A DNA stretch of 64,000 nucleotides from Catellatospora sp. KI3 (GCF_029948125.1 NZ_JASAMB010000010.1:124001-188000); one strand, 5' to 3'; positions 34,167-42,941 are shown, counted from the stretch's first letter. The notes: generated by a model from the sequence alone, not told the origin. Program-made: numbers and translations.

Positions 34167-37100
34167 CTAGCTGTGCTTCAGCCCGCCTTCAACGCCGGTT
34201 ATAGGGGGCGTGAGCTCGTCATACTCCCGGGTTCCGTGCTCGTGGAACACCTTGCGCGCCCCCGCCACCAGCGCCGCGGCCGCGGCCTCGTCACCCTGCG
34301 CGCGGCGCAGCAGGGCCAGGTCGCGATCGGTGCGCGCCTCCCACAGCGGCAGCTCCAGCACCGACCACAGCTGCCTGGCCGCGACCAGGAACTCCTCCGC
34401 CAGGTCCAGCCGGCCCGCGGCCAGGTGCAGCTCCCCGAGCGTCCGCAGGCTCGACGCCTGCCCGAACCGGTCCTGCGCGATCCGGCTGGCCGCCAGGGTC
34501 TCCTCCAGCGGCGCCAGCGCCTCGCCGAGCCGCCCCTGCCGCAGCCGCGCCTTGGCCAGCGACCGCACCGCATACGTGCGCAGGAACGGGTGCCCGATCT
34601 GCTCGAAGATCTCCACCGCCTCGGCGCATGCCCGCTCGGCGGGCCCGTGCTCGTCCCGCGCCCGGTGGTAGAGGCCCAGGGTGCGCAGGCTCAGCGCCTC
34701 ACCGCGGCGACTGCCCGAGCGGCGGTACGCCGCCACCGACTGCTCCAGATTGGTCCACGCCTGCTCGTAGCGGCCCTGCTCCAGCCGCACCGACCCGATC
34801 AGCCGCCGGGTGTAGCCGATGCCGGTGTCCTCACCCAGCCCCTCCAGCAGCGTCGCCGCCTGCTCCAGGAAGTGGACCGCCTCGGCCAGCCGCCCGGACT
34901 CCCGGCACGAACCGCCGAGCCCCGCCAGCGCGGCCGCCTGCCCGCGTACGTCGCCGACCTCCCGGAACCGGCCCAGCGCCTGCCCGTACACCTGCTGCGA
35001 CTCGGTGTAGCGGTCCTGCATGTAGCGCAGCCCGCCGAGGTCGGCGAGCATGACCGCCTCCCGGAAGCCGTCCCCGGCCCGCCGGGCCGCGGCCAGCGCC
35101 GCCCCGACCACCCGCTCGCGCACCTCGAACCGGTCCGCGCCGCTGAACACCACCGAGTACTGCTCCGGGGCGAACGCGCAGGCCAGCTCATGCAGGCCGA
35201 GACCGGCGGCCCGTTCGACCGCGGCGGTGAGCGACACCTGCTCGGCGGCGAACCACGCGGCGGGATCGGCCCGCACCGCCCGCGCCAGCTCAGCCGAGAC
35301 CGGGGCCGTGACCACCTCGGGCCGGGGCCAGCGGATGTCGTCCGGCGGCGAGGACGCGTGCACCTGGTCCACCAGCGACAGCCACGACATCAGCGCCCGG
35401 GCCACCGCCGCGGCCAGCGCCTCGGGCGCCTCCTCCGCGGCGGCCCGCTCCCGGGCGTACAGCCGGACCAGATCGTGCATCCGGTAGCGCAGCTGCCCCA
35501 GCTCGTCGATCCCGGCGAACTCGACCAGCTGCGCGTCGACCAGCGCCTCCACCAGCTCCTCACCGTCGGCGTCGGCGACGTCGAGCAGCCAGCCGGCCAC
35601 CCACGGGCCGAAATGGGTGACGCCCAGGTAGCCGAGGCGCCGCAGCGCGGTTCGCGCCGGATCGGACAGCCCCACGTAGCTGAGCGCGATGCTGGCCCGC
35701 ACCCCCTGGTCACCCGGGCTCAGCTCGTGCAGGCGGCGGCTCTCGTCGCCGAGCCGCTCAGCCAGCCAGGACAGCGGCAGCCGCTGCCGCGCCGCCAGCC
35801 GCGCGCCCGCCACCCGGATCGCCAGCGGCAGCCGGGCGCAGTGGTCCACGATCGTCCGCGCGGCCGCCGGCTCGGCCGCGACCCGGTCGGCACCGACGAT
35901 GCGGGCGAGCAGCGCCACCGCCTCCTCGACGGTGAGCACGTCCAGCTCCGTCAGCTCCACCCCGGCCAGGCCGACCAGCCGGTCCCGCGAGGTGACCAGC
36001 ACCGCGCAGTCCGGCCCGCCCGGCAGCAGCGGCCGCACCTGCTGCTCGGTCGCCGCGTCGTCGAGCAGCACGAGCACCCGCCGCCCCGACAGCAGCGCCC
36101 GGAACCGCTGCGCCCGCTCGTCCGACGTGCCGGGCACGTCGGCGACCGGGACGCCCAGCGCGCGCAGGAACCCGCCCAGCACCTCACCCGGCTCGGCGGG
36201 CAGGTCCGCCATCCCGCGCAGGTCGGCGAAGAGCTGCCCGTCGGGGTAGGAACCGCGGGAGTCCTGCGCCAGCCGCGCCGCCAGCGACGTCTTGCCGGTG
36301 CCGCCCGCACCCGCGATGACCCGCAGCCCGGCCAGCGGCAGCAGCGCGGCCAGCACCTCGTCCCGGCCGGTGAAGTCCGCGGGCACCGGCGGCAGCTGCG
36401 CCGGCACCGGCAGCGCGGCCCCGGCGGTCCGCGGCGCCTCGACCTCGGGCAGGTCACCGCGCAGGATCGCCGCGTGCAGCCGGTGCAGCTCGGCACCCGG
36501 CTCGACCCCCAGCTCCTCGATCAGGACGTCGCGGCCCTCCCGGAAGCACGCCAGCGCGTCGGCCTGCCGACCCAGCCGGTAGTACGCCAGCATCAGCTGG
36601 CCGCGCAGCCGCTCGTTGGCCGGGTGCCGGCCCACCAGGCCGGTCAGCTCCGGCAGCAGCCTGCCGTGCTGCCCCTGCGCCAGCTCGGCCGCGATCCGCT
36701 CCTCCGTGGCGGTCAGGCGCAGCTCGTTGAGGCGGGTCGCCTCACCCGCCAGCACCTCGCTGTCGATCCCGGTCAGCGCGCCGCCGCGCCACAGCGCCTC
36801 GGCGGTGCGCAGCGCCTCGATCGCGGCCTGCCGGTCGCCGTCGGCACTGCGCGCCCGCGCCTGGGCCAGCAGCAGTTCGAACCGCGCCAGGTCGAGGCGC
36901 TCCGGGTCGACCTGCGCCGAGTACCCGGCCGGTTCGGTCTGGATGACCGACGCCAGGCCCTGCCGCCGCAGCGTGGAGACGTACGTCTGCACCAGGGCGC
37001 GGGCGCTGTCGGGCGGGCTCTCACCCCAGACGATGTCGATGAGCCGCGCCGCCGGGACCACCCGCCCCCGCTCCAGCAGCAGCGTCGCGAGCAGCGTCCG

Positions 37101-37175
37101 CGGCTTCTCGCCGCCGAGCTGCACCGCCCGCCCGTCCACCTCCGCCTCGACCGGCCCGAGCAAGCGGAAATCCAT
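34167..37175 (-). CDS. AfsR-type SARP regulator (HTH-BTAD-NB-ARC-TPR)
   Basis: 1002 aa. OmpR-like winged helix (MDFRLLGPVEAEVDGRAVQLGGEKPRTLLATLLLERGRVV, residues 1-95), BTAD (~100-245, ending AACFREGRDVLIEELGVEPGAELHRLHAAIL), and an NB-ARC ATPase with P-loop GAGGTGKTS (~residues 288-296), VLVLLDDA and LVTSRDR. A C-terminal TPR array follows (YTESQQVYGQALGRFREVGDVRGQAAALAGLGG and similar units). This is the domain order of Streptomyces AfsR. It is divergent from a tiny secreted repeat peptide whose promoter has SARP-type direct repeats, so that peptide is the best predicted target. No convincing ribosome site is seen before ATG 37175. Confidence 0.95.
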   Translation of the reverse strand: MDFRLLGPVEAEVDGRAVQLGGEKPRTLLATLLLERGRVVPAARLIDIVWGESPPDSARALVQTYVSTLRRQGLASVIQTEPAGYSAQVDPERLDLARFELLLAQARARSADGDRQAAIEALRTAEALWRGGALTGIDSEVLAGEATRLNELRLTATEERIAAELAQGQHGRLLPELTGLVGRHPANERLRGQLMLAYYRLGRQADALACFREGRDVLIEELGVEPGAELHRLHAAILRGDLPEVEAPRTAGAALPVPAQLPPVPADFTGRDEVLAALLPLAGLRVIAGAGGTGKTSLAARLAQDSRGSYPDGQLFADLRGMADLPAEPGEVLGGFLRALGVPVADVPGTSDERAQRFRALLSGRRVLVLLDDAATEQQVRPLLPGGPDCAVLVTSRDRLVGLAGVELTELDVLTVEEAVALLARIVGADRVAAEPAAARTIVDHCARLPLAIRVAGARLAARQRLPLSWLAERLGDESRRLHELSPGDQGVRASIALSYVGLSDPARTALRRLGYLGVTHFGPWVAGWLLDVADADGEELVEALVDAQLVEFAGIDELGQLRYRMHDLVRLYARERAAAEEAPEALAAAVARALMSWLSLVDQVHASSPPDDIRWPRPEVVTAPVSAELARAVRADPAAWFAAEQVSLTAAVERAAGLGLHELACAFAPEQYSVVFSGADRFEVRERVVGAALAAARRAGDGFREAVMLADLGGLRYMQDRYTESQQVYGQALGRFREVGDVRGQAAALAGLGGSCRESGRLAEAVHFLEQAATLLEGLGEDTGIGYTRRLIGSVRLEQGRYEQAWTNLEQSVAAYRRSGSRRGEALSLRTLGLYHRARDEHGPAERACAEAVEIFEQIGHPFLRTYAVRSLAKARLRQGRLGEALAPLEETLAASRIAQDRFGQASSLRTLGELHLAAGRLDLAEEFLVAARQLWSVLELPLWEARTDRDLALLRRAQGDEAAAAALVAGARKVFHEHGTREYDELTPPITGVEGGLKHS

Positions 37176-37259
37176 CGGTGTCCCTCCCCGTGACGGTCAC
37201 GGCCGCCAGCGTAGACGGCACCCCGGGACCCGCGGTGCCCCGAACGCCGCACCTGCCCG

Positions 37260-37289
37260 CCAAGCCGCTCCCAAGCCGACCCCAAGCCG
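37260..37289 (+). promoter_or_regulatory. SARP-box: three direct repeats with 11-bp period
   Basis: CCAAGCCG occurs at 37260-37267, 37271-37278 and 37282-37289, exactly 11 bp apart, with the third copy ending a few bases before a weak -10 candidate (TACGAA at 37294 or GAACCT at 37297). SARP regulators bind heptamer-type direct repeats with 11-bp pitch just upstream of the -10. The likely binder is the adjacent AfsR-type protein. Confidence 0.75.
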
Positions 37290-37347
37290 GGCGTACGAAC
37301 CTGATGCCGTGCCGCGGGAAGGTCCCGCCGCACGGAAGGAGACTCCG

Positions 37348-37566
37348 GTGCGCAAGCTCGCCCGCCTCGCCGCCCTGGCCGCCGTCGTCACGGTCGGCGC
37401 CCTCGCCACGGCCACCGCCGCCTCCGCCGCCGACGGCGACCCGTCGCAGTGGGGCCAGGCCGCGGCCGTCGACGGCGACCCGTCGCAGTGGGGCGCCGCC
37501 GTCGACGGCGACTCGTCGCTGTGGGTGGACACGGCAAAGAAGGGCGCCAAGGTCACCCTGGGCTGA
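37348..37566 (+). CDS. 72-aa secreted repeat peptide, AfsR-associated
   Basis: GTG start with an excellent GGAAGGAGA 6 nt upstream. Signal peptide VRKLARLAALAAVVTVGALA ending near ASA/AD, leaving a mature peptide of about 45 residues. This carries three repeats: DGDPSQWG (29-36), DGDPSQWG (42-49) and DGDSSLW (53-59), then a basic tail DTAKKGAKVTLG. The first two repeats are 13 residues apart and identical over 24 nt of DNA, showing recent duplication. No known domain. It is divergent from the AfsR-type gene behind a SARP-box and is followed by a terminator. It may be an exported signal or an AfsS-like effector, though AfsS has no signal peptide; function is inference. Confidence 0.85.
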   Translation: MRKLARLAALAAVVTVGALATATAASAADGDPSQWGQAAAVDGDPSQWGAAVDGDSSLWVDTAKKGAKVTLG

Positions 37567-37574
37567 ACCGGGGT

Positions 37575-37601
37575 GCCGGGAGGCGGCCGCCGCCTCCCGG
37601 C
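37575..37601. terminator. Perfect palindrome terminator
   Basis: 13-bp stem GCCGGGAGGCGGC / GCCGCCTCCCGGC around a single C, 8 bp beyond the peptide stop and 7 bp beyond the ABC gene stop on the other strand. Confidence 0.75.
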
Positions 37602-37608
37602 CCTGCGC

Positions 37609-39390
37609 TCAGGCCTGGTCGCCGTGCCAGGAACGCCACAGCGCCGCGTACGCCCCACCCGCGCGCACCAGCTCCTCGTGGCTGCCCAGCTCGCTGATCC
37701 GGCCGCCCTCCAGCACCGCGACCCGATCGGCGTCGTGGGCGGTGTACAGCCGGTGCGCGATCGCGATGACCGTCCGCCCCGCCAGCACCGCACCCAGCGA
37801 CCGCTCCGTCCGCCGGGCGGTGGTCGGGTCGAGGGCGGCGGTCGCCTCGTCCAGGATCAGCGTGTGCGGGTCGGCCAGCACCAGCCGCGCCAGCGCCAAC
37901 TGCTGCGCGTCGGCCGGGTTCAGCTGCCGCGCCCCGTCGCCGAGCTCCGTGTCCAGGCCGTCGGGCAGGTCGGCGTACCAGTCTGCCCCCACCGACACCA
38001 GCGCCGACAGCATGTCCCCGGCGGAGGCGCCCGGCGCGGCGAAGGCGAGGTTGTCGCGCAGCGTGCCGATGAAGACGTGGTGCTCCTGGGTGACCAGCGC
38101 GATCCGGCGGCGCCGCTCGGCCGGGTCCAGTTCGGACACCGGCACCCCGCCGAGGCTGACCGCGCCCTCGCGCGGGGCGTCGATCCCGGCCAGCAGCCGG
38201 GCCAGCGTCGACTTGCCCGCCCCGGACGGGCCGACCACCGCCAGCCGCTCGCCGGGGCGCACCTCCAGGTCGATGCCGTGCAGCACGTCGCCGCCGCCGG
38301 GGTAGGAGAACCGCACCCCGCTGGCGACCAGCCGCCGGCCGGGCGGGGCCGCGGCGCTGCCCCGCGGCTCCGGCGGGACCAGGCCGATGCCCAGCACCCG
38401 CGACAGCGAGGCCACGCCGCGCTGGGCCTGCTCCAGGAACACCATGATCCGGTCGAGCGGGTCGATGGTCTGCTGGGCGTACAGGGTCGCCGAGACGACC
38501 GTGCCGAGGGTGACCCAGCCGCGGTCGAGGAAGAACCCGCCCGCCAGCAGCATCGCCGCGGCGGGCAGCGCGTACCCGGCCTCGGTGATCGGGAAGAAGA
38601 CGCTGCGCAGCCCCAGCGTGGCGCGACGGGTCTGCCACTGGCGCGCGATCCGGGCCGTGCCCTCGCGCACCCGCGCCGGACCCAGCCGCAGCGCCTCCAC
38701 CGTCCGCGCGCCCTCGGCGGTCGCGGTCAGCGACTCGGTCAGCTCCGAGGTCGCCTCACCCTCGGCCAGGTACGCCCGCGGCGCCCGCCGCAGGTACCAG
38801 CGCGCCACCGCGGCCGTGGTCGGCACCCCGGCCAGCACCGCGAACCCCAGCACCGGCTCCAGCAGGAACACCGCCGCCACCACCAGGACCAGCTGGATCG
38901 CCGAGATCAGCACCGTCGGCACCACCTCGCGCACGGTGTTGCCGACCGTGGCCACATCGACCGAACTGCGGGTGGCCAGCTCGCCCGTGCCGGCCCGCTC
39001 CACCACCGAGATCGGCAGCCGCAGCGTACGGGCGACGAAGTCCTCCCGCAGCCGCGCGTTGGCCCGCTCGCTGGCCCGGTTGCCGATGTTCTGCGCGGTG
39101 CGCGACAGCAGGACCTGCGCCACCACGCAGGCGCCGATGGTCAGCGCGAGCCGGTCCACGTGCGCGGCGCCCTGGCCGCTGCTCACCCGGTCGACGATCT
39201 GCCCGATGAGCCACGGCGAGGCCAGCCCGGCGACCGCCGCGGCCACGTGCAGCGCCAGCGCCAGGAGCAGCGCCCCTTTCTCGGCGCGGGCCAGCTCGGC
39301 CACCGACCGGCGCACGGTCGCGCCGTCGGCGACGGGCAGGGCCCTGGCCACCGGCTGCTCCGGTGCGGTCGTGGCGGTGGTGGCGGTCAA
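37609..39390 (-). CDS. ABC exporter half-transporter, degenerate signature (subunit with active Walker motifs)
   Basis: 593 aa, type IV (ABCB-like) exporter: six membrane helices (to ~residue 330), then the nucleotide-binding domain. Walker A GPSGAGKST (~384-392), Q-loop VTQEHH, Walker B LILDEATAALDP with catalytic Glu, and H-loop AIAHRL are intact. The LSGGQ signature is replaced by LNPAD (QLNPADAQQLALARL). It overlaps the upstream partner gene by 4 nt (ATGA), so the two are made together and should form a heterodimer. In that dimer this subunit's Walker A pairs with the partner's intact LSGGQ. Substrate unknown. Confidence 0.93.
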   Translation of the reverse strand: MTATTATTAPEQPVARALPVADGATVRRSVAELARAEKGALLLALALHVAAAVAGLASPWLIGQIVDRVSSGQGAAHVDRLALTIGACVVAQVLLSRTAQNIGNRASERANARLREDFVARTLRLPISVVERAGTGELATRSSVDVATVGNTVREVVPTVLISAIQLVLVVAAVFLLEPVLGFAVLAGVPTTAAVARWYLRRAPRAYLAEGEATSELTESLTATAEGARTVEALRLGPARVREGTARIARQWQTRRATLGLRSVFFPITEAGYALPAAAMLLAGGFFLDRGWVTLGTVVSATLYAQQTIDPLDRIMVFLEQAQRGVASLSRVLGIGLVPPEPRGSAAAPPGRRLVASGVRFSYPGGGDVLHGIDLEVRPGERLAVVGPSGAGKSTLARLLAGIDAPREGAVSLGGVPVSELDPAERRRRIALVTQEHHVFIGTLRDNLAFAAPGASAGDMLSALVSVGADWYADLPDGLDTELGDGARQLNPADAQQLALARLVLADPHTLILDEATAALDPTTARRTERSLGAVLAGRTVIAIAHRLYTAHDADRVAVLEGGRISELGSHEELVRAGGAYAALWRSWHGDQA

Positions 39391-41126
39391 CGCAGTGCTC
39401 CCATTCCGGCGGCGTCGGTCTCGGGTTCGTCGGCCTCGCGGGCCACCAGCGCCCGGTAGCCGGGCTCGGTCTTCAGCAGCTCCTCATGGGTGCCGACGGC
39501 GGCCACCCGGCCCTCGCGCAGGTACGCCACCAGGTCGGCCCGGTCCAGCAGCAGCGGCGAGGTCGCGCAGACGACCGTTGCCCGGCCGGCGCGGTGCTCG
39601 CGCAGCCGTGCCGCGATCCGGGCCTCGGTGTGCGAGTCGACGGCCGAGGTCGGGTCGATCAGGATCAGCACGTCCGGCTCGGCGAGCAGGTGCTGGGCGA
39701 GCCGGATGCGCTGGCGCTGGCCGCCGGACAGGTTGCGGCCGCGCGCCTCGACCACCGCGTCCAGGCCGCCGGGCAGCGAGTCGACCACGTCGTCGGCCGA
39801 CGCGGTACGGATCGCGGCGGCGACCTGCGCGTCGGTGACATCCGCGCGCAGCCGCAGCACGTCGCGCAGCGCCCCGCTGAACAGGTACGAGTCGTGGTCG
39901 GCGACGAGGATCCGCGCCCGCACCTGGGCCGGGTCGACCGCGGTCACCGGCAGCCCGCCCCAGGTCGCGTCACTGGGCACGTAGCCGCCGAGCCGGTCGG
40001 CCAGCGCGATCGCGTCCGCGGGGTCGGCGGCCGCGACGCCGATCATGCCGTGCGCCGCGACGGTCAGCCCGGAGTGCGGATCGTGCAGGTCGGCGGGGCC
40101 GACCGGGGCGGGGCGGGCGCCGGGCACCAGGTCGGGCTCCAGCCGGAGCAGGGCGATGATGCGCCGGGCGGCGACGATGCCGCGTACGGCCATGAAGCCG
40201 CCCTCGAGCAGGAACCAGACCGGCACCGCCAGGACGGCCACGTAGCCGTACACGGCGACCATCTCCCCGACGGTGATCTGCCCCTCGGCGGCCATCCGCG
40301 CGGCCAGCCACACGATCGCGGCCAGGAACAGCGCCGGGATGCCGATCGTCAGCGCGTGCACCCAGCTGGTGATCGCGCCGACCCGGTAGCCCTGCCGCAG
40401 CAGCCGCTGCGACCGGTCGGCGTAGCGGCGCGCGAACAGGTCCCGCCCGCCGACCCCGGCCAGCACCCGCAGCCCCGACACGATGTCGCCGGCGCGGGTC
40501 GTCAGCAGCCCCAGCTCCTGCCGGTAGCCGGTGTCCACCCGCTGCAGCCGGTTCAGCAGCGGCCCGACCACCAGCGCCACCACCGGCACGCCCAGCAGCA
40601 CGAACAGGGCCAGCATCGGATCGACCGACCAGAGCACGACCGCACCCGTCGCGTACGACAGGACCGCGCCCACGCCCGGCCCGGTCATCGTGAGCGACCA
40701 GGACGTGTGCGACACGTCGGTGCCCGAAACCGTCGCCACCTCACCCGCGGCGACCTTGCGCGGCAGCACCGCCCCCAGCCGCGCGATGTGGTGCAGGATC
40801 ACCTGCGACGAGCGCGCGGTCGCGTCCTCGCGCAGGAACGTCATCGTCCGGTGCCGCGTGATCCCCAGGTACGCCACCACCACGCCGGACGCGACGATCG
40901 CCGCCACCCAGTCCAGCAGCGCCCCGGCGTCCCCGGCGCGCAGCCCGTCGTCGATCGCCCGCGCGATCAGGTACGGCCGGACCGCCAGGCCGATCATCCA
41001 CGCGGTGGCGACCGCGCCCGCCCGCAGCGCCCGCGGCCACTGGCAGCGGATGAGCCACCACAGGTAGCGCACGGGCCCTCTCGTGTCCGGAACGCCAGGG
41101 TCAGGATGCGGCAGACGTGGGGGCAT
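39387..41126 (-). CDS. ABC exporter half-transporter, degenerate ATP site (subunit with active signature)
   Basis: 579 aa, six membrane helices then a nucleotide-binding domain. The signature NLSGGQRQRIRLAQHLL is intact. The Walker A position reads GMIGVAAADPADAIAL with no GKS/T, the Q-loop reads VADHDSYLFSG, Walker B is LILIDPTSAVD with Pro instead of Glu, and the H-loop reads CATSPLLL without His. It therefore cannot hydrolyse ATP itself but supplies the signature to the partner encoded by the next gene. ATG 41126 is 6 nt after a TAGATT -10 box with no ribosome site, so the operon is probably leaderless. Confidence 0.93.
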   Translation of the reverse strand: MPPRLPHPDPGVPDTRGPVRYLWWLIRCQWPRALRAGAVATAWMIGLAVRPYLIARAIDDGLRAGDAGALLDWVAAIVASGVVVAYLGITRHRTMTFLREDATARSSQVILHHIARLGAVLPRKVAAGEVATVSGTDVSHTSWSLTMTGPGVGAVLSYATGAVVLWSVDPMLALFVLLGVPVVALVVGPLLNRLQRVDTGYRQELGLLTTRAGDIVSGLRVLAGVGGRDLFARRYADRSQRLLRQGYRVGAITSWVHALTIGIPALFLAAIVWLAARMAAEGQITVGEMVAVYGYVAVLAVPVWFLLEGGFMAVRGIVAARRIIALLRLEPDLVPGARPAPVGPADLHDPHSGLTVAAHGMIGVAAADPADAIALADRLGGYVPSDATWGGLPVTAVDPAQVRARILVADHDSYLFSGALRDVLRLRADVTDAQVAAAIRTASADDVVDSLPGGLDAVVEARGRNLSGGQRQRIRLAQHLLAEPDVLILIDPTSAVDSHTEARIAARLREHRAGRATVVCATSPLLLDRADLVAYLREGRVAAVGTHEELLKTEPGYRALVAREADEPETDAAGMGALR

Positions 41127-41132
41127 GCGGCC

Positions 41133-41138
41133 AATCTA
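41133..41138 (-). promoter_or_regulatory. -10 box of the heterodimeric ABC operon
   Basis: Minus-strand TAGATT, 6 nt before the ATG at 41126; leaderless arrangement. Confidence 0.5.
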
Positions 41139-41289
41139 CCGACGGGCCAACGGGCCTGGCTTGCTGTTATTCCGACCGGGTGACGTACCGCACGGCCCTG
41201 TCCAACCGTGTCCAAGAACCGCCCCCGCGCGGCGCCGATCCCGCCACGATGGACCTCCCGGCCGCTGCGGCCCGTCTCCCGGAGGCGCC

Positions 41290-42297
41290 ATGTCCAAAGT
41301 AATCCGATATCGCCGCGTATTGACGGCGGCGCTGCTCGCCTGCGGGCTCGCCGTCGGCACCGGCCTGCTGGCCGCCGCGCCCGCCCAGGCCGCCGTCCTG
41401 TTCGCCGACGACTTCGAGCAGCCCACCGCCAACATCTGGCTGACCGGCAGCGGCGGCACCTGGTCGGTCGTCAGCGAGGACGGCTCGAAGGTGTGGAGGC
41501 AGTCGGGCACCACGCTCAGCCCGACCGCCTGGGCCGGCTCGGGCTCCGGCACCGGCACCACCGTCACCGGCCGGATCAAACCCACCAGCACGCTGAGCCC
41601 GGCGAACCTGGTCAGCCTCACCGGCCGCGTCGCCAACCCGAACAACCTCTACTACGCGGGCCTGCGCGGCGGCACCACGTTCGAGATCGGGCAGGTCTCC
41701 TGGGGTACGACCATCGTCCTGGCGTCGGTGCCGTTCCCGCACACCCTCGGCACCTGGTACGGGCTGAGCCTCAGCTTCCCGACCGCGGGCACCGTCACCG
41801 GCAGCGTCACCGCGCCCGGCGGCGCCACCGCCACCCTCAGCGCCGCCGACCCCGGCGGCATCCAGCAGGGCGACCGGGTCGGCTTCTACATGCGCACGGC
41901 CACCGCCTCGCTCGACGACATCCGCCTCACCGACAGCCTGCCCGAGCCGTCACCGCCGACCGGCCCCTGCGTCGCCGAGATCAACGTGACGGCCAGCGTC
42001 ATCTGGGGCAACCTGTCCAACGTCACCCTCACCTTCAAGAACATCTCGGCGGCGCCGATCGCCCCGTCGTGGTCGATCAGGTTCAAGTGGGCGGACGGGC
42101 AGACCATCACCAGCGTGCGCAACGCCAACTGGTACCAGGTCGGCCCGAGGCTGACCCTCACCAGCTCAGGCTGGTACCCGGCCGTGGCACCGGGCGCGAC
42201 GAGCAATCCGCCGGTCGGGTTCACGCTCACCGGGCCGCTGGTCGCCCCGTCCGAGGCAACCTTCAACGGCGTGCCCTGCCCGATCACGCTGTCCTGA
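41290..42297 (+). CDS. Secreted protein with C-terminal CBM2-like domain
   Basis: 335 aa. Signal peptide (VLTAALLACGLAVGTGLLAAAPAQA). Residues ~37-210 form a jelly-roll/LamG-like domain (LFADDFEQPTANIW, IGQVSWGTTIVLA, GFYMRTATASLDDIRLTD). After a PEPSPPTG linker, a CBM2-type domain runs from CVAEINVTASVIWGNLSNVTLTFKN through WYPAVAPGATSNPPVGFTLTG to PCPITLS, with the terminal Cys pair and exposed Trp residues that bind cellulose or chitin. No catalytic domain is evident. GGAGG precedes the ATG. Confidence 0.85.
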   Translation: MSKVIRYRRVLTAALLACGLAVGTGLLAAAPAQAAVLFADDFEQPTANIWLTGSGGTWSVVSEDGSKVWRQSGTTLSPTAWAGSGSGTGTTVTGRIKPTSTLSPANLVSLTGRVANPNNLYYAGLRGGTTFEIGQVSWGTTIVLASVPFPHTLGTWYGLSLSFPTAGTVTGSVTAPGGATATLSAADPGGIQQGDRVGFYMRTATASLDDIRLTDSLPEPSPPTGPCVAEINVTASVIWGNLSNVTLTFKNISAAPIAPSWSIRFKWADGQTITSVRNANWYQVGPRLTLTSSGWYPAVAPGATSNPPVGFTLTGPLVAPSEATFNGVPCPITLS

Positions 42298-42303
42298 CCC
42301 GCC

Positions 42304-42342
42304 GGCCCGCGGCCTGCTCCTGATCAGAGCAGCCCGCGGGCC
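42304..42342. terminator. Convergent terminator
   Basis: 16-bp arms (42304-42319, 42327-42342) with one mismatch and a 7-nt loop, overlapping the stop of the response regulator and 6 bp beyond the CBM2 gene. Confidence 0.65.
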
Positions 42343-42941
42343 ATCGCGGTGGTCACCGCGGCGGTCCGGTCGGCGACGTCGAGCTTGGTGAAGATCCGCA
42401 GCAGGTGCGTCTTCACCGTCGCCTCCGAGATGAACAGCTCCCGCCCGATGTCACCGTTGGTCAGCCCGCGCGCCACCAGCCGCAGCACCTCGGCCTCCCG
42501 CGCCGACAGGCCGGGCTGCGCGGGCTGGCGCACCTGCCGCAGCAGCCGCCCGGCCACCGACGGCGCCAGCACCGTCTCCCCGCGCGCCGCCGCCCGCACC
42601 GCCGCCGCCAGGTCACCCGGCGAGGCGTCCTTCAGCAGGTACCCCGACGCCCCCGCCTCCACCGCCCGCAGGATGTCGGCGTCACTCTCGTACGTCGTCA
42701 GCACCACCACCCGGCTGCGCGAACCGCCGCGCAGGATCCGCTCGGTGGCGCTGGCACCGTCCCCGCCCGGCATCCGCAGATCCATCAGGATCACGTCGGG
42801 CAGCAGCGCCGCCGCGGCGGTGACCGCCTCCGGACCCGACGCCGCCTCACCGACCACCCGCAGGTCCGGCTCGGCCTCCAGCATCCCGCGCAGCCCGGCC
42901 CGTACCACCGGATGGTCGTCGGCGAGCAGAATGGTGATCAT
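42324..42941 (-). CDS. NarL/LuxR-family response regulator
   Basis: 205 aa. Receiver domain with the acidic pair ADDH, phospho-acceptor Asp in [14 protein letters not shown] and Lys in GYLLKDAS. The C-terminal LuxR HTH is [52 protein letters not shown]. It overlaps the kinase gene by ATGA. It is phosphorylated by that kinase and probably controls the upstream ABC genes of the same operon or others. Confidence 0.95.
   Translation of the reverse strand: MITILLADDHPVVRAGLRGMLEAEPDLRVVGEAASGPEAVTAAAALLPDVILMDLRMPGGDGASATERILRGGSRSRVVVLTTYESDADILRAVEAGASGYLLKDASPGDLAAAVRAAARGETVLAPSVAGRLLRQVRQPAQPGLSAREAEVLRLVARGLTNGDIGRELFISEATVKTHLLRIFTKLDVADRTAAVTTAMARGLL

Noticed and set aside
32421-37193. 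Very long open frame opposite the AfsR-type and CHAP genes
   Set aside because: Composition follows the complementary strand of recognised genes (His/Arg/Pro/Gln-rich, no domains, no start signals); an artefact of high third-position GC.
37260-37494. Possible CRISPR-like or tandem-repeat array
   Set aside because: Only three 8-bp promoter repeats and coding repeats; no spacers or cas genes.
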